A program made the position numbers and the translations under genes. Source: Metellina segmentata (taxonomy: Eukaryota; Arthropoda; Arachnida; Araneae; Tetragnathidae). Taken from it: 64,000 nucleotides of DNA. Below, one piece after another: positions 44,683 through 56,147 of this stretch (within the stretch, counting starts at the first letter, position 1; every line of letters starts with the position of its first letter). A model generated the notes under the pieces. It saw only the letters and a list, made by a program, of their open reading frames with translations, was not told the DNA's origin and ran no database searches. Where the stretch lies: assembly GCA_947359465.1 (NCBI GenBank), contig OX375881.1, positions 31,971,742 through 32,035,741 of the forward strand, read 5' to 3'.

Positions 44683-44995
44683 GTAGGTAGTTTATTAACA
44701 CCGCAATAGACCAGAGTTATAAAAAGGACTACCGGCGAGGGATCAATCCCAAAGGGAATATCCGAGGACAACACCTCGTTATTTTGAACATAGTTTCAGA
44801 TGAAGGGGTAAACACTTGAGCTGGCACTCCACTCTCAAAGCTTCAACACGACACCAAGGTGAGAACATTTGAGGCCATGACAGATTAATGTGTAACAGTC
44901 GTCCAATACACGACGGTCTTTGTTTGGATTGAGTATCGAACTCACAACCCTCTGGTTGCTAATCGGGTACTCTACCAAATGCCCAGAAACGTGTT
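44683..44995 (-). mobile_element. SINE family A, nearly full length
   Basis: In minus orientation it has tail 'ggtaggtagtttattaac', 'tccgaggacaacacctcgtt', 'gagctggcactccactctca', 'gccatgacagatt', 'cacgacggtctttg', then a tRNA-like head with a B-box complement near 44930 and an A-box near 44965-44985. No clear TSD was seen. Confidence 0.8.
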
Positions 44996-46090
44996 GACAT
45001 CTTACTTGTTATATAATATGGAAAACATAACAAGCGGGATGTATTATTCTGCTTAACCGTTTCAGACAGTGTAAATTGGAAGTGATATGGAAGTGTTACA
45101 GTCATATCTAGGTTTAATTTGAACAGATTTCAAATGAGTAGTTATTCAAACCAAAACCGCAAAACAACTTCTAATTTAAGACTAATTCTAATAAAATTTC
45201 TACTTCTACCTAAATACTTTTAATTAAATTTTCTAATTTAAGTCACATTTGCTACGTTCCATTATCATCACATACGTTTACTCAACGAATGCAACTTAAA
45301 TATACTCCTTACAGGAATGCATTCAGACGTGTTATCGAAATTTCATTACAAAAGTATTTAATTACCTAATGACATTTCCTTTCCTTGTTATGTCTAGAAC
45401 TTTATTTTAATTTAAATACCCTAGATACAGACGATTTATCGAAATTGCGTTCCATAAATTTTTCCTTCAAGTCACGTACGCCATTTTCTTTATTACTATG
45501 GCTACAACTTTAGTTTTAACTTAAATACATTAAAGACAGAAATGCACCCTGACGTTTTCATCAAAAGTTTTTTCCACCTTAACATGACACTAAACCAATC
45601 ACCTGCAACAACGAAAGTGTCTTCTATATAATCTGGATTTGTTGATATTCTTATTGTTGAGAATGTAATCTTGTTGAGAAAGTAATACCATTTTCACATC
45701 TCGATGTACAAAAATATGGCGGCACGCAATGTACTTTTCCGATTGAACTATAGTAAAGAACATAACGTGGAAAACTCATATACATTAATTTCACTCAGAT
45801 GTTGTATTTTGAATAGCATCATCTTACGAAATTTCGACGTCTATAAACTCAAACCATGGTTCTATAAGTTTCCAAGTATGACTGATTGCATATTGCGAAT
45901 ATACATTGCTTTTATAGCATGTGAAACTTGTTTTTTGAAAGGGAATGAATAGTTAATCCCAAATTCGAATTCCACTTTCATCTTCCAATGCATATAGAAA
46001 GTATTATCTTATTTCGATCTGGTAAGATATCGAGAATTTTGCAATTTCGAATTATCGAATGGATTCTGTATTTCATTTTCGTAATCTAAA
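44996..46090. other. AT-rich stretch with a degenerate tandem repeat
   Basis: Between about 45210 and 45600, three loose units of roughly 120 bp share 'cgaaatt-cgttccat', 'tatgtctagaactttattttaatttaaata' in pieces, and 'cagacg'. The frame at 45704-45952 has no domain. Confidence 0.4.
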
Positions 46091-46330
46091 CCAGGGTTCT
46101 TCAAACTGTGCTCCGCGGAACCCCTGGGTTCCTGAAAAGGTTTTGAAGGGTTCGCGTTTGTGTGAGACTACTAAGATGAAGTTCAATAATTTTATCAATG
46201 GAACAAATATCAATAACTGCAGTTAACACAACTCGCCGTCTTTACAGCTGTACTAATTTGGTTTGTATTTACGTGTTTCATGGAAAATAAAGTTTTATTT
46301 CGTAATTTTTTTTTTCACTTTGTAAAAACC
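46091..46330 (+). mobile_element. hAT (Charlie-type) terminal fragment
   Basis: It begins CAGGGTTCTTCAAACTGTGC then 'tccgcggaacccctgggttcc', a widespread hAT-type terminus with the CCGCGGA-CCC subterminal word. No matching right end or 8-bp duplication was found, so it is likely truncated. Confidence 0.6.
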
Positions 46331-46606
46331 AGTGTTTCTAAAAGAATGGTCTTGGATTACATAGTTTTTTAAGGGGTAGTCTACCCCCACGATTTTTCGT
46401 GATATGTAAAAGCATGTTTAGGTGGACCTTGAGTAGTTAACACAAGTTTGAAAACACAGTCTTAAAGTGTTATCTAAATTTAGGGTTCATTGAAGAATAT
46501 TATAAACTAGAAGGGTGCCATGTGGAAGCTTGAGTACACCTGCTCTAAACTGATAACACCATACCCTTTTCTAGTACAACACATAACGTATTGTTATTTA
46601 ACCTTT

Positions 46607-46609
<3 letters not shown>
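46331..46609. other. unassigned stretch
   Basis: A 'ggggtagtctacccccacga' word near 46374 is a local palindrome (TAGTCTA core with C/G runs). Nothing else was recognised. Confidence 0.35.

Positions 46610-46677
<68 letters not shown>
46610..46677. repeat. (AT)n microsatellite
   Basis: An uninterrupted TA dinucleotide tract of nearly 70 bp; the Tyr-Ile frame is an artefact. Confidence 0.97.
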
Positions 46678-46680
<3 letters not shown>

Positions 46681-47854
46681 TACTGAAACTATAATAAAAA
46701 ACTAAAATACCTCATTGTTATCAAATAATATCACATTTGTTTATATTAACAATACAAAGTGTAAAATATTCAAAAGTTCGTCTTGAAATATAAATGAACT
46801 ATGTAATTATGCCGTACATATTTACCAACCAGACATGTTTGTTAATTTTCGTGTTGCCTTTACAGAAATATAAACAAGTACGTATTTTAGAGTATATAAA
46901 ATTAAAATTACATTTTCCAAATGGTTTAAATATAGTCAACCGTATTCTTATACATAATGCGGAAAATATGTTCGTCTGAAGCAACAAAAACTTAAAGGCG
47001 GATCTATTTCATCATGAAATTTACATAGCTTCGTTTGTCTGGAATTTCTAATATTTCAAACTCAGCTATTTTTAGCGCGCTGCGTAGTTCCCTTAGAATA
47101 TTTCCCCTACATAAAATTTAATCTATTGATTAAAACTCCAAATTTTACTTTTATTCTTTGACTATCGTATTTTTGATGGTGTGTTAAGATGTTCTTTATA
47201 TACTTATGTATCGTGAACATATTTTAAAGTCAAAATTAATTTAAAAATTACATTAAAACCGCTGTACACTGCTTAATCAAAAGGATGAGTAATATTTGAT
47301 CAAACTCAACTCAAATCAAAACGTCAACGGTTGTTACGAGGCGACCAATCGGAAACGGAAAGAAAACCAGCGCGTGAAGCAAACGAAGTTGAAAAAGCTG
47401 TTCGACTAAGCAACGAAACTGTTGAAGACAAAGACGCAGTTTCAATTATCTGAAGCAGCGAAAATAAATTATTAGATGAAGCCAGGTAGGAAAACCAGTT
47501 AATCTTTTCGAGAAAAATCACTCGTTATTTGTATCATTTTAAAGTACAGTCTGTACCATACTTGTGTTAAAACATTGACCGTAGAGCAACAGACCAAACA
47601 ACTTTTAAGGTTTTCGTAACACTTGACACAAACTCAACAATATTGGAATGAAGGCCTCATCAAAGTTACGACTATACAATATTTCGTAAATATTCCATAA
47701 TTAATTTGCAATGTGAATTGTATACTTAAAGGAATGTTTTAAATTTAAATTTAAATAAGTTTCAAACTTAAAAATATATAATCTTAGAACAGCAAAATAT
47801 TGAATATCAGATAGCACATCTCTTCGATATTATTCAATTATTTTAATAAGCAAA
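46678..47854. other. gene-free AT-rich stretch
   Basis: Overlapping frames at 46794-46987 on both strands are chance. A block at 47325-47450 reads on the + strand as a charged 40-codon stretch ('RGDQSETERKPAREANEVEK'), too short to assign. Confidence 0.35.
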
Positions 47855-49501
47855 TCTATATAAATAAGAATGGAGTGTTTGTTTGTACATTCAATATTTT
47901 CGACCCATTTCAAGTTTTCTATCCGTTTTGGACCCTTCTGATGCCGAATCCGCCTTTTTCTCGTTTGGTGTCTGTCTGTCTGTCTGTATGTTGTGCCCTA
48001 TACACGTCCACGTGGTTTAAGATATTTTCATGGAAATTTGCATACAGAGAGTACTTATCTTGATTTAGTGAGTGGAATTGGTTGCGAAAGTCTGTCTGTC
48101 CGTCTTTCTGTTCTATGCTTGATTTTGTATTTGTGTGTTTGTGTAGGCATCACATCAATTGTATTCCAGATATTTGATTGCATTGTATTTTATTTTATAC
48201 ACTATCTAAAAATTTAGTGAATGCAATATTAAACATTTCTTTATTGTTATATTTAGACGAGTTTCATGCTAAAACACCTGAGTAAGTATACTTAAATCAA
48301 CCATAATTTGGTAGTTTTGGAAAAATTGGAATGTCTATTGAATATTAAGATTAATTCGATTGCTTTACCAGTACTGCTGAAAAAGTAATTATTCTTCAAA
48401 AAATTATTTTTTTTATGGAATTTCATTTCTGATACGTCATTTATTTCGAGTCTTATTTTTATTCTTTGCGCAATGAAAACGATTTCCGAAAATTTGGGAC
48501 AGACGATATTTTTCAATGAAACGAGAATGAACACGATCGCGCGAGCAGTGATATTTTTTCTGGTTCTTTCGCTCTGAATTAATTTTACATTTCTAAATTT
48601 TGTACACTTTTAGTTGTAAGTTGTGGCAACTGTGCGAGATCAAGAGATAAAATTGAATCACAAATTAATATCTTTGGAACAATTTTTTACGACATCTTTT
48701 ATTTTGTTTTACTTCGCTGTTTCCTGTTTTAAATATTTATTATTTTAATAAATGTGTTTTCCTTCTCATCACACCCAACAGCACCACAAAGTATTAGACT
48801 TGAAAATGTTAGGTAAGTCAGTATAAATTTTCAGTAAATTTTAAGTGTAGTTATGCCGTTATTTAAAGAATAATGCCGTTATTTAAAGAATAATGCCGTT
48901 ATTTAAAGAATAATGCCGTTATTTAAAGAATAATGCCGTTATTTAAACAATAATGCCGTTATTTAAAGTATAATGTCGATATTGAAATAATAATAATGTT
49001 TAAAAATCCAAACTAGAACTTTTTCCAACATTAAAAAATTCGTTGTAGTAATGACAGGAGAAGATTGCAAAATTTCACAATGTCGCATACCGGAGGCAAG
49101 AGTGCCACAGTTAAAAAAATATTGTTTTGTTGACTATGAGTGCGAGAGCACTCGCCGTAAATCGTAATTTTAATTAATTGAGTTGCACATGAAAACAATT
49201 TAAGAAAGGGAATTCCAAATCTTCCTATAAATCGTCTTTTAGAGTAGTAACCATAGTATCACCTTTCGTCTTTTTGAGCTTTGTCATACAGCAATTGTGC
49301 GATGTATGTGAAATGTATTACATGAATGGATATGCATGTGTAGGATTTGTGTCCAAAGTAAGTTGTAGAAAATATAAAGATGGCGAAAGGTGTTAAAATA
49401 AATTTTTACTCTACAAAAAACGTAAGTCATTATATATTTTGATTATCTCTTCAATCTAGAGTAAACGAATTCAAACCGAGTAAGGTCGGGTATTTTGCTA
49501 G
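47855..49501 (+). mobile_element. Helitron-like element, copy 3, full length
   Basis: It begins TCTATATAAATAAGAATGG after A (47854) and ends CTAG before T (49502), the A|T insertion rule of Helitrons. The 3' stem is CCGAgtaaggTCGG. About six to seven units of the 'aataatgccgttattta' minisatellite lie at 48855-48975. Exon-like segments are as in copy 2. No Rep/helicase is encoded. Confidence 0.94.
48854..48992 (+). repeat. minisatellite inside Helitron copy 3
   Basis: Tandem units of about 20 bp, 'atgccgttatttaaagaata'. Copy number differs between Helitron copies: about five in copy 2, six to seven here, three to four in copy 4. Confidence 0.92.
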
Positions 49502-50891
49502 TTCTAATTAAAATTGAAGAGCTCAAAATTATTCCTAAACATATATTGATTTTTCAACTACCACTGACATGCCACACGTATTCTATAAAATAATCCTCAA
49601 CAATATTCTGACTTGAAGAAATGTTAAAATACTTGTACGACGCCCAAACAAATGTTAAACAGAAGAGTTTTTTTCACAGGTTTAAGCTTTTAAAGAGAAC
49701 CAATGCTATTTTTAAAGAGCTTTTAACAATACGAAAACAAATATGTCCAAATTGTGAGTCAATTATCGAGTTTACTTTTAAAATACATTTGAGGATGTTA
49801 TTAGCAGCTCTTATTTGAAGTGCCTGCAGCAGTTAAAGTGAACAATAGAGTTAAAAATCGCGAAGTTGCGTTTCCCTGATGACATACTTTTTATATCAGG
49901 GGTACAGGAACAGGGAAGTTTTAGTAATTACATTTTGAAAAAATAGTTCTGGTTTTCGCTTAAGTAAGCATGATGAATGAAATTATGCTTTTTATGATGT
50001 TGTGTAATTTCATACGGTAAAAGTGTTTGCTGATTTTAAGTTCCCTTTGAAGGTTGAAAGAAATGCATAAACGTGAAAGATAATTTTTTTATGGTTCGTC
50101 TGCACGTTTAAAATTAACTTCAGAACAGAATATTTTAATTAGCATATAAAAAGGTAGAATTTAGTATCCAGTTTTTGTGCATTTGTTACGAAATGTCTGC
50201 TATACTCTGAAGCTCAGAATTTGTTAATGTATCGAAGCAAAAAAAAAGGAAGTGTTTTATGAATTCTCTTAGCTTTTCAACAGCTGGTCTAGTTTTGTCA
50301 ACAGCAACGTGGTCTACTTAAAAATCATTTCCTAAAAATAAATATGAATGAAGTCCTCCTTCAAAAAGAAAATTGTTAATAGATTTTCACCTACGTTAGA
50401 TAAAGTTATTTTTTGGTATACAAAATAGACAAATCATGTTTTTTAAATTTTATGGCATAGCATATCTACTAACCAGAAAGAAATTTAGTCGGTTGTGTTT
50501 GCGTTTTACGGGGTAAATGCCAATATGGTCCATGCCCATGATAATGCGGCCAAGCGTCGACAAACATAAAATAACGTCAAGGAGGAGTCAAGTAAATAAT
50601 GCGGGTTGTTAGGGTTGTGAAAAAAAAGTAAAAACTGTGAATATTCACTACTGTTATCTTCCGTCTTTTATTATCTTTGTAAGATTTTACAACTTTATTA
50701 AAATCTTTTAACTCTTTGGTTGTCTTTATTGTCTGTATCTTAGACTGATGTTCTGTTATGCTAATTTGCTTCTATAATAATGCTTTTTTTTTTAGTTTCT
50801 GTATGTCTGGTCTTGAACATGGACTTAGCTCTTGATAAACCCAAGTAAAGTCCCTAAGTCTTCTGGTAGCTTTCACTCACACTATTTCTAT
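49502..50891. other. gene-free AT-rich stretch
   Basis: A 65-codon frame at 49621-49818 has no recognised domain. Nothing else was seen. Confidence 0.45.
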
Positions 50892-51098
50892 TAGGGATGC
50901 GACATCGATGTAGATGTTTCATAAAAAAAAAACCCGATTTATTTACCATCGATTTATTGGAGCCAATGTTTGTTCAACATCAATGTTTTTACACTGTCGA
51001 TGTTTTTACGTTGTCGATGTTTTATTTTTGAATGAAAAAAGTACCACTGTAAAAATTAAAAAAAAAAACGACGTGCAACTAAGTATATGTCAGTAATT

Positions 51099-51212
51099 GC
51101 GACATTTGTCCCTTTAGAAAGAGCTTTTTTTCTAACTGGGGGGACAGTTAGTGAAAAACGAAGTCAACTTAAGGGGGAGAAAGTAGACAAACTTCTTTCT
51201 TACAAACTGTAA
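51099..51212 (+). pseudogene. hAT transposase C-terminal dimerisation segment
   Basis: The + frame reads 'VPLERAFFLTGGTVSEKRSQ' followed by 'LKGEKVDKLLSYKL' and a stop at 51210-51212. This is the hATC signature (S/P-x-ER-x-FS-x-x-G...KR-x-L...N/KVDKLL), typical of ZBED/hobo-type transposases. Only the last 37 codons survive. It is too short for the 60-codon cut but the match is good. Confidence 0.85.
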
Positions 51213-51647
51213 ATAACAAATAAGCCACAATATTTGTTATCCTCAGGCTATAAAAAATAAATTTATGTTTTACCCCATAAGTTGATAAATAATTAATAAT
51301 AACTACAAATACTTATTGTTATGTAGCTATCTACTTATACTTATAGTTAGTAGTACCTATTTAAAAAGTGCTGTAAATATTTTCTTTTGTATTATTCAAT
51401 TTGAAAACAAAAGATTTGTTAAGTGTTAATATTCCTTTTTTTTACTTTGTTTTGACAGTTTAAAAATTTTTATTTATAAATTAATAAACACGGCAAGTGA
51501 CATATTAAATATTCCCACTCCGGGGTAACATTGATGTTAGAGGTTACATAATCAGTTTAAAAAAGTAGGAAAAAAAATTCAAATAAATCGCTGTTTAAAA
51601 GTATCGATGGTTTTGGGGCGATTTATTATTGACACCGATAATATAAG

Positions 51648-51905
51648 ATAAGACATCGTTGTTTGGAAACATCGTTGTTTGGAAACATCGTTGTTTGGAA
51701 ACATCGTTGTTTGGAAACATCATTATTTTGAAACATCGTTGTTTTGAAACATCGTTGTTTAGAAACATCGTTGTTTGGAAACGTCGTTGTTTTGAAACAT
51801 CGTTGTTTCCAAACATCGTTGTTTCCAAACATCGTTGTTTTGAAACATCGTTGTTTTGAAACATCGTTGTTTGGAAACATCTTTGTTTGGAAACATTTTT
51901 TGTTG
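51648..51905 (+). repeat. tandem array of 16-bp units inside hAT element
   Basis: About fifteen units of 'aaacatcgttgtttgg' with variants (ttttgaaac, tttccaaac). The long frames on both strands (51595-51967) are artefacts of this repeat. Confidence 0.95.
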
Positions 51906-52122
51906 TTGTCGATGTCACATCCATAATTTCTATCCCACTGGGACACTACTGTATTTTCTGAAGCCACTGCTTCCAGCTGGCCTTGAACTTCAAGATGATT
52001 TATCCCGGCGCTTAGTACCAGCTGTGTGTCTTAAATTATTATCAATTGATATTCTGCTTATTATGTCTATTTAATAAAACCTATCATTGAAAATTAGATT
52101 GTCATCCAGGTGTACTATAAAC

Positions 52123-52674
52123 CAGGGCTCGAAAAAACCCGGGTGCACTGGTGCACTGTGCACATGAAAATAAAATTGTGCACCTAATTTTTCTACTCTA
52201 GGTGCCCTGAGTGCACCTAACGTTAAAAAAAGGGTGGGTTTTATGTTATTTTGATGTTTGTACGAAATATTAGTAACGACCTTTCTCGCGCTAAATGAAC
52301 GTAATTAAAATTTCTAAATACACACTATGCGAAAACAAAATCGCTGGGCCGAAACGGGTTTATACAGGATGAAGGTTTACTTGTGCCACTGCCACCAGAA
52401 CTTTCCGATGATCGAAATATTTTCCAGGTGATTCTGTTGAAGCGACTGTCGTGACAGCCGTTTGCCGTATAATTTAGATGTTAAAATATTTTTATTTACC
52501 ATCTACCACTAACATATCTAAACATACCCAACTAATAATGTAGTTTACATTACATTAATGCTATTATATTACGTTTTTTTTTTAAATATGCTCCTAAAAT
52601 ATAACCTGTGCACCTAATTTAAAAACTTAGGTGCACAAGGTGCACCTGTAATAAAAAATCTATTTCGAGGCTTG
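52123..52674 (+). mobile_element. hAT MITE, GTGCAC family, 552 bp
   Basis: Termini CAGGGCTCGAAAAAACCCGG and ATTTCGAGGCTTG are flanked by a perfect duplication, ctataaac (52115-52122 and 52675-52682). GTGCAC-rich subterminal blocks lie on both sides. The interior matches 35971-36527 in reverse orientation. Confidence 0.95.
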
Positions 52675-52874
52675 CTATAAACCTTTCATGTATCATTCAG
52701 TTTTTTTAAAAACAAGCTCAGTTTACGAGAGTATTGTTTCTTGGTATTTGTGTTTTGTTCTATTCTGTCTTATGCTATGTTACGTGATTCAATTTTCGTG
52801 GCCTTGTTGGCACTTTCATAGGCAGATGATGGTTGTTTTTGTGGTTTTATGACGCTAAACCCATATTTTTCTAT

Positions 52875-53040
52875 GCTGCGCCAGACACACATACAACATC
52901 AAGTAATAAGAAACGCACACAGACTCGGGAGAGAAAAATACACCCAAGGAGGTTGCATCTTACAGGAATCGAACCTGCTCCGCCTCCAACTCGAAGGTTG
53001 ATAGCGCAGTAGACGACGCCATCAGATGACTTTTCCTGCC
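52875..53040 (-). mobile_element. tRNA-like SINE, family C
   Basis: On the minus strand there is an A-box-like 'tggcgtcgtctactgcg', a B-box 'ggttcgattcc' at about 52973, then 'tgcaacctccttgggtgt', 'tctctcccgagtctgtgtgc' and 'gtgtctggcgcagc'. The order matches 42851-43050. The anticodon arm is not a credible functional tRNA. Confidence 0.55.
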
Positions 53041-53085
53041 TTGTTTCTTGAAAGAAGTGTACCACATATGTAAAGAAAGCTGTAT

Positions 53086-53409
53086 GAGGTAAGGTAAGGT
53101 AATTTTAATCAAATCGTTCTAGAGCAACACAACTTGCTACTGACGACGGTCTGGGTTCAACCCCCTAAGGGTATGATCCGAGGACAACATCACGTAATTT
53201 TGAACCATGGTCAGATGACGACAAAACACCAGAGATGGCACCCCGCTCTCTAAACTTCCACACCAACCCAACGGGAGAACTTTGTACCACGACATATTTA
53301 AGGTGCCCCAGCCGCCCCCATACGCTTACAAATACCCATGCACTGACCCGGATTCGAACCAGGTACCTTCCGATCTAGAAGCTAACAGCTTAACCACCAG
53401 ACCGGCTAC
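53086..53409 (-). mobile_element. SINE family A, full length
   Basis: The minus-strand head 'gccggtctggtggttaagct' and the B-box complement 'ggattcgaacc' are followed by the body ('ccgaggacaacatcacgt', 'gaaccatggtcagatgacga') and a tail of GGTAA units at 53090-53102. It is closely related to 911-1243. The TSD is not clear. Confidence 0.88.
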
Positions 53410-53545
53410 GTGAACTGTAAAATGTAATAATTTTAATTTCTAATATTATTTTGGAACTGCTGGTGTGCTCCAGTATGGAGGCCTTCCCTGTCTGGTGGTC
53501 TGGGCACAGTAGGTCATTTTACTACCATTCACTACAAGCCTACCT

Positions 53546-54076
53546 ACTAGCGCGTCTTTCTAGGAATGGCTCTTCGTTGCGTGGACGATTGTATTTTGGA
53601 ACGTAGGTAGGTCGGTGGATATTAAACTCGTAGAAAGTAGAGCCTTAACAGTTAGTGAACTAATACATGCAGATATATATGGATTCAATCAATTGAAGAT
53701 GAGAGATTTTTACTTCTAAAAGAGGAAAATGAATCTGAAGTGGGAAATATTTGAAGACATAGTTCAAAATCGTCGAAATACAAACTTGTAGAAAGTGTTA
53801 CGTTTAAGTGTTGCGTGGTGAGAGCAGTACAAGAATAGCCAACAGAGCTAAGACGGGAGATGCACAAAAACTATTGAGGTTTCCCTCAGTCCGGTACTGG
53901 TAATATTTTAACAAGTTAATAATCAATCATAGCTCACTGTGAGTCAAAACAAGTTACGAAAGAATCGAACTGAAGAATCGATTCACTTATCACGAGTTAA
54001 TATCTACCGATCAACCTACGGTCCTGAATAGAATCGTCCACGTAACGAAGAGCCATTCCTAGAAAGACGCGCTAGT
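53546..54076. mobile_element. Mutator-type (MULE) MITE with long inverted termini
   Basis: Inverted termini start ACTAGCGCGTCTTTCTAGGA and extend about 90 bp to 'gtaggt-g-tcggt-gatatta'. They are flanked by a perfect 10-bp duplication, aagcctacct (53536-53545 and 54077-54086). TSDs of 9-11 bp with long inverted repeats are characteristic of Mutator-like elements. It is 531 bp, and the spacer carries no recognisable protein. Class is inferred from structure only. Confidence 0.85.
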
Positions 54077-54325
54077 AAGCCTACCTACCTTTAGTTGAGT
54101 CGGAAAGGTGTGGATTCAGTGATAAAACATGTTGCGAAAGGCAATATCTGAGAATCTGTCATAGACGGTTTTGTATCTTCAAGGCTGAATAGGCTTGTGT
54201 TTTATTGGTCAGTAAATACATACACACGATTGATCCCTTTAAGTAGTATTACGTAAGGCCATATTGTGTACGCTGCGACACATGTAATGTAAAGTAAAAA
54301 ATGGGGTAAACGGTTGAAGGATAAG

Positions 54326-55261
54326 TAGGGCAACTTTTTTGTTGCAGTAAAAATAGGAAAAGTTGCATTTATCATTCCTTAAAGCTGCATTCATGGGAAT
54401 AAAGTTGCATTTAGTTTTGATACACTAAAATCGAAAATAAATTATACGTAAAAAATGAAAAATCAGAATTTATTGACAATTTCAGCGGTATTTGAAAGTA
54501 TTATTATTCATAATTAGATTCAGAAGAACTTTGACGTTGTTGAATGGCTAAACCTTGGCCTGTAATCTCTTTAATATTGAAAAACTGAGCTCAACAGAGA
54601 CAGATGTTGCCTAACGTTGTTGCAGTAGCAAATACCGACTTGGGGTAAATCATCTCCTGAAAGTGTAGCAATAACCGTCAGGTCGTTATTTTTTCAAATC
54701 GTTTTTTTAAGATACGTTTTAAGGTGCAAAGATTTTCTTTAAAGTCCATCAATCTGATATCTTCATTCGCTGTCTCGATGTTGTACTCTTTAATCCCATT
54801 TTTCTATGAGACGAATCAAACATTCGTAGCTATTTTTTATTTTCAGCAAACATTTTGGCACCTCTGAGTGACTAAGTTTTGCATTCCAATAATCTGCATC
54901 GTCTGTATATATGTATATTCGGAAATATTACTTTACAAAATAGTTATTCAATAGTTGCCTATTTAATTTTGAGCTAAATTTGCATAATTCTATAGTTGCC
55001 TGTTTAATTTTGAGCTAAATTTGCATAATTATATAGTTGCCTATTTAATTTTAAGCTAAATTTTAAAAAGTTGCAGGTGGTTGCATTTATGGAAAAAGTA
55101 CATTTATGGAAAAAGTTACATTTATTGAAACATTTGCATTTATGTTGCGGTTATAACTCACTTACAATACTCTCCATGTAGGAGGAATTTTGGTTTTAGC
55201 ACTTTACATGCAGCGTAGAACGTGTGAAAAAAAGTTGCATTTGTTGTAAAAAGTTGCCCTA
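54326..55261 (-). mobile_element. hAT element, TAGGGCAAC family, copy 3
   Basis: Termini TAGGGCAACTTTTTTG are flanked by aggataag (54318-54325) and atgataag (55262-55269), one mismatch. It is older than copies 1 and 2: the minus-strand 'ATSVSVE' C-terminal block near 54570-54610 is still visible but the frame is broken. It contains two to three short tandem units ('atagttgcctatttaatttt', about 54950-55060). Confidence 0.9.
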
Positions 55262-55506
55262 ATGATAAGGGATTGTGGAATAGTTAGTTGATTTGTTTGG
55301 AGTTTTATGATGTTATGGAATAGTACAGTGGGATGTAAGCAGGAAAAGATCGCTTTGGTACTTGGGAGTGTGACCTACTAGTTTACTTACGAGTCATTAC
55401 AATTTTTGCATTTTTTCGTGTAATAATTGAATTAAAAATTATTTCGACTTTTGTATGGTAAATAGTAATTACTTTCCTAAAACAAAACATTGTATAAGTA
55501 GTTATA

Positions 55507-56147
55507 ATGGTTCGTAGGTTCTTAACGATTGCAGAAGATCATGAATATTTATTTTCTGAACAAATTGAAACTGACATCATCGCAATTCCACCTAACGTAG
55601 ATTAGCTTATAGATGAAGAGGATCTTGACGATGAAAGTACAGCTTTAGCTGAAATACGTGATATTGCAGGAACAGATGAAATCGAAATTTCTGAAGTTAA
55701 AAATTCCTCTGAAACTGAAACTCTGTGACTAGAATTGTGTTCAAAAACTGAAACTGTGGCACTATAAGAGACAACAGAATGGCAAGATGTCCTCTGAAAT
55801 CTCGGAAAGAAATAGAAAACGATACAAGAGGGTTTTATGAGTATAAATTTCATAAGGAAAATAAAATTTTTATATTCAGATAGAATGACAATAAGTCTGC
55901 TACTTTGGCAACAAAAAAATTCTGAATAGATTAATCCTGTTAGACAAGCACTGCGTTGGTGTAAAGGTCAGAAAGAAAGAATTTATGCTCCACAACCAAA
56001 CATAATCCACTCATACAACACATTTATGGGTGTTGTTGACCAACATGACTGATATTTGGAAAAAACGTTCAATATCCATAAGAGGCAAAAACTGATATTG
56101 GTGTTTTTTTACAAGAATGGTCGACATAGCTGGTGTAAATTCTTATA
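55507..56147 (+). pseudogene. piggyBac transposase relic, 5' part
   Basis: From ATG 55507 the + frame reads 'MVRRFLTIAEDHEYLF', 'AIPPNVD' stop 'LIDEEDLDDE' and 'DIAGTDEIEISE', the acidic N-terminus of piggyBac proteins. After a large deletion of the catalytic core it resumes with 'RGFYEYKFHKENKIFIFR', 'NDNKSATLATKKF', 'PQPNIIHSYNTFMGVVDQHD'. Several stops are present. Helitron copy 4 interrupts it at 56147/56148 and the gene continues at 57756. Confidence 0.85.

Larger units (their letters stand above)
50892..51925 (+). mobile_element. CATCGATG/CATCGTTG-rich hAT element with TSD
   Basis: Termini TAGGGATGCGACATCGATG and (reversed) TATGGATGTGACATCGAC are flanked by a perfect 8-bp duplication, atttctat (50884-50891 and 51926-51933). 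It carries a hAT C-terminal remnant at 51099-51212 and an internal tandem array at 51648-51905. The termini match the CATCGATG sequences in the arms of the 10-13 kb palindrome, so this copy defines that family as hAT. Confidence 0.95.

Noticed and set aside
51595..51967. Two overlapping minus frames over 100 codons plus several + frames
   Set aside because: All lie in the 16-bp CATCGTTG tandem array, where any frame without a stop stays open by repetition.
52965..53040. A functional tRNA gene on the minus strand
   Set aside because: The B-box is good, but a second locus (42851-43050) shares the downstream body, so this is a SINE-like repeat.
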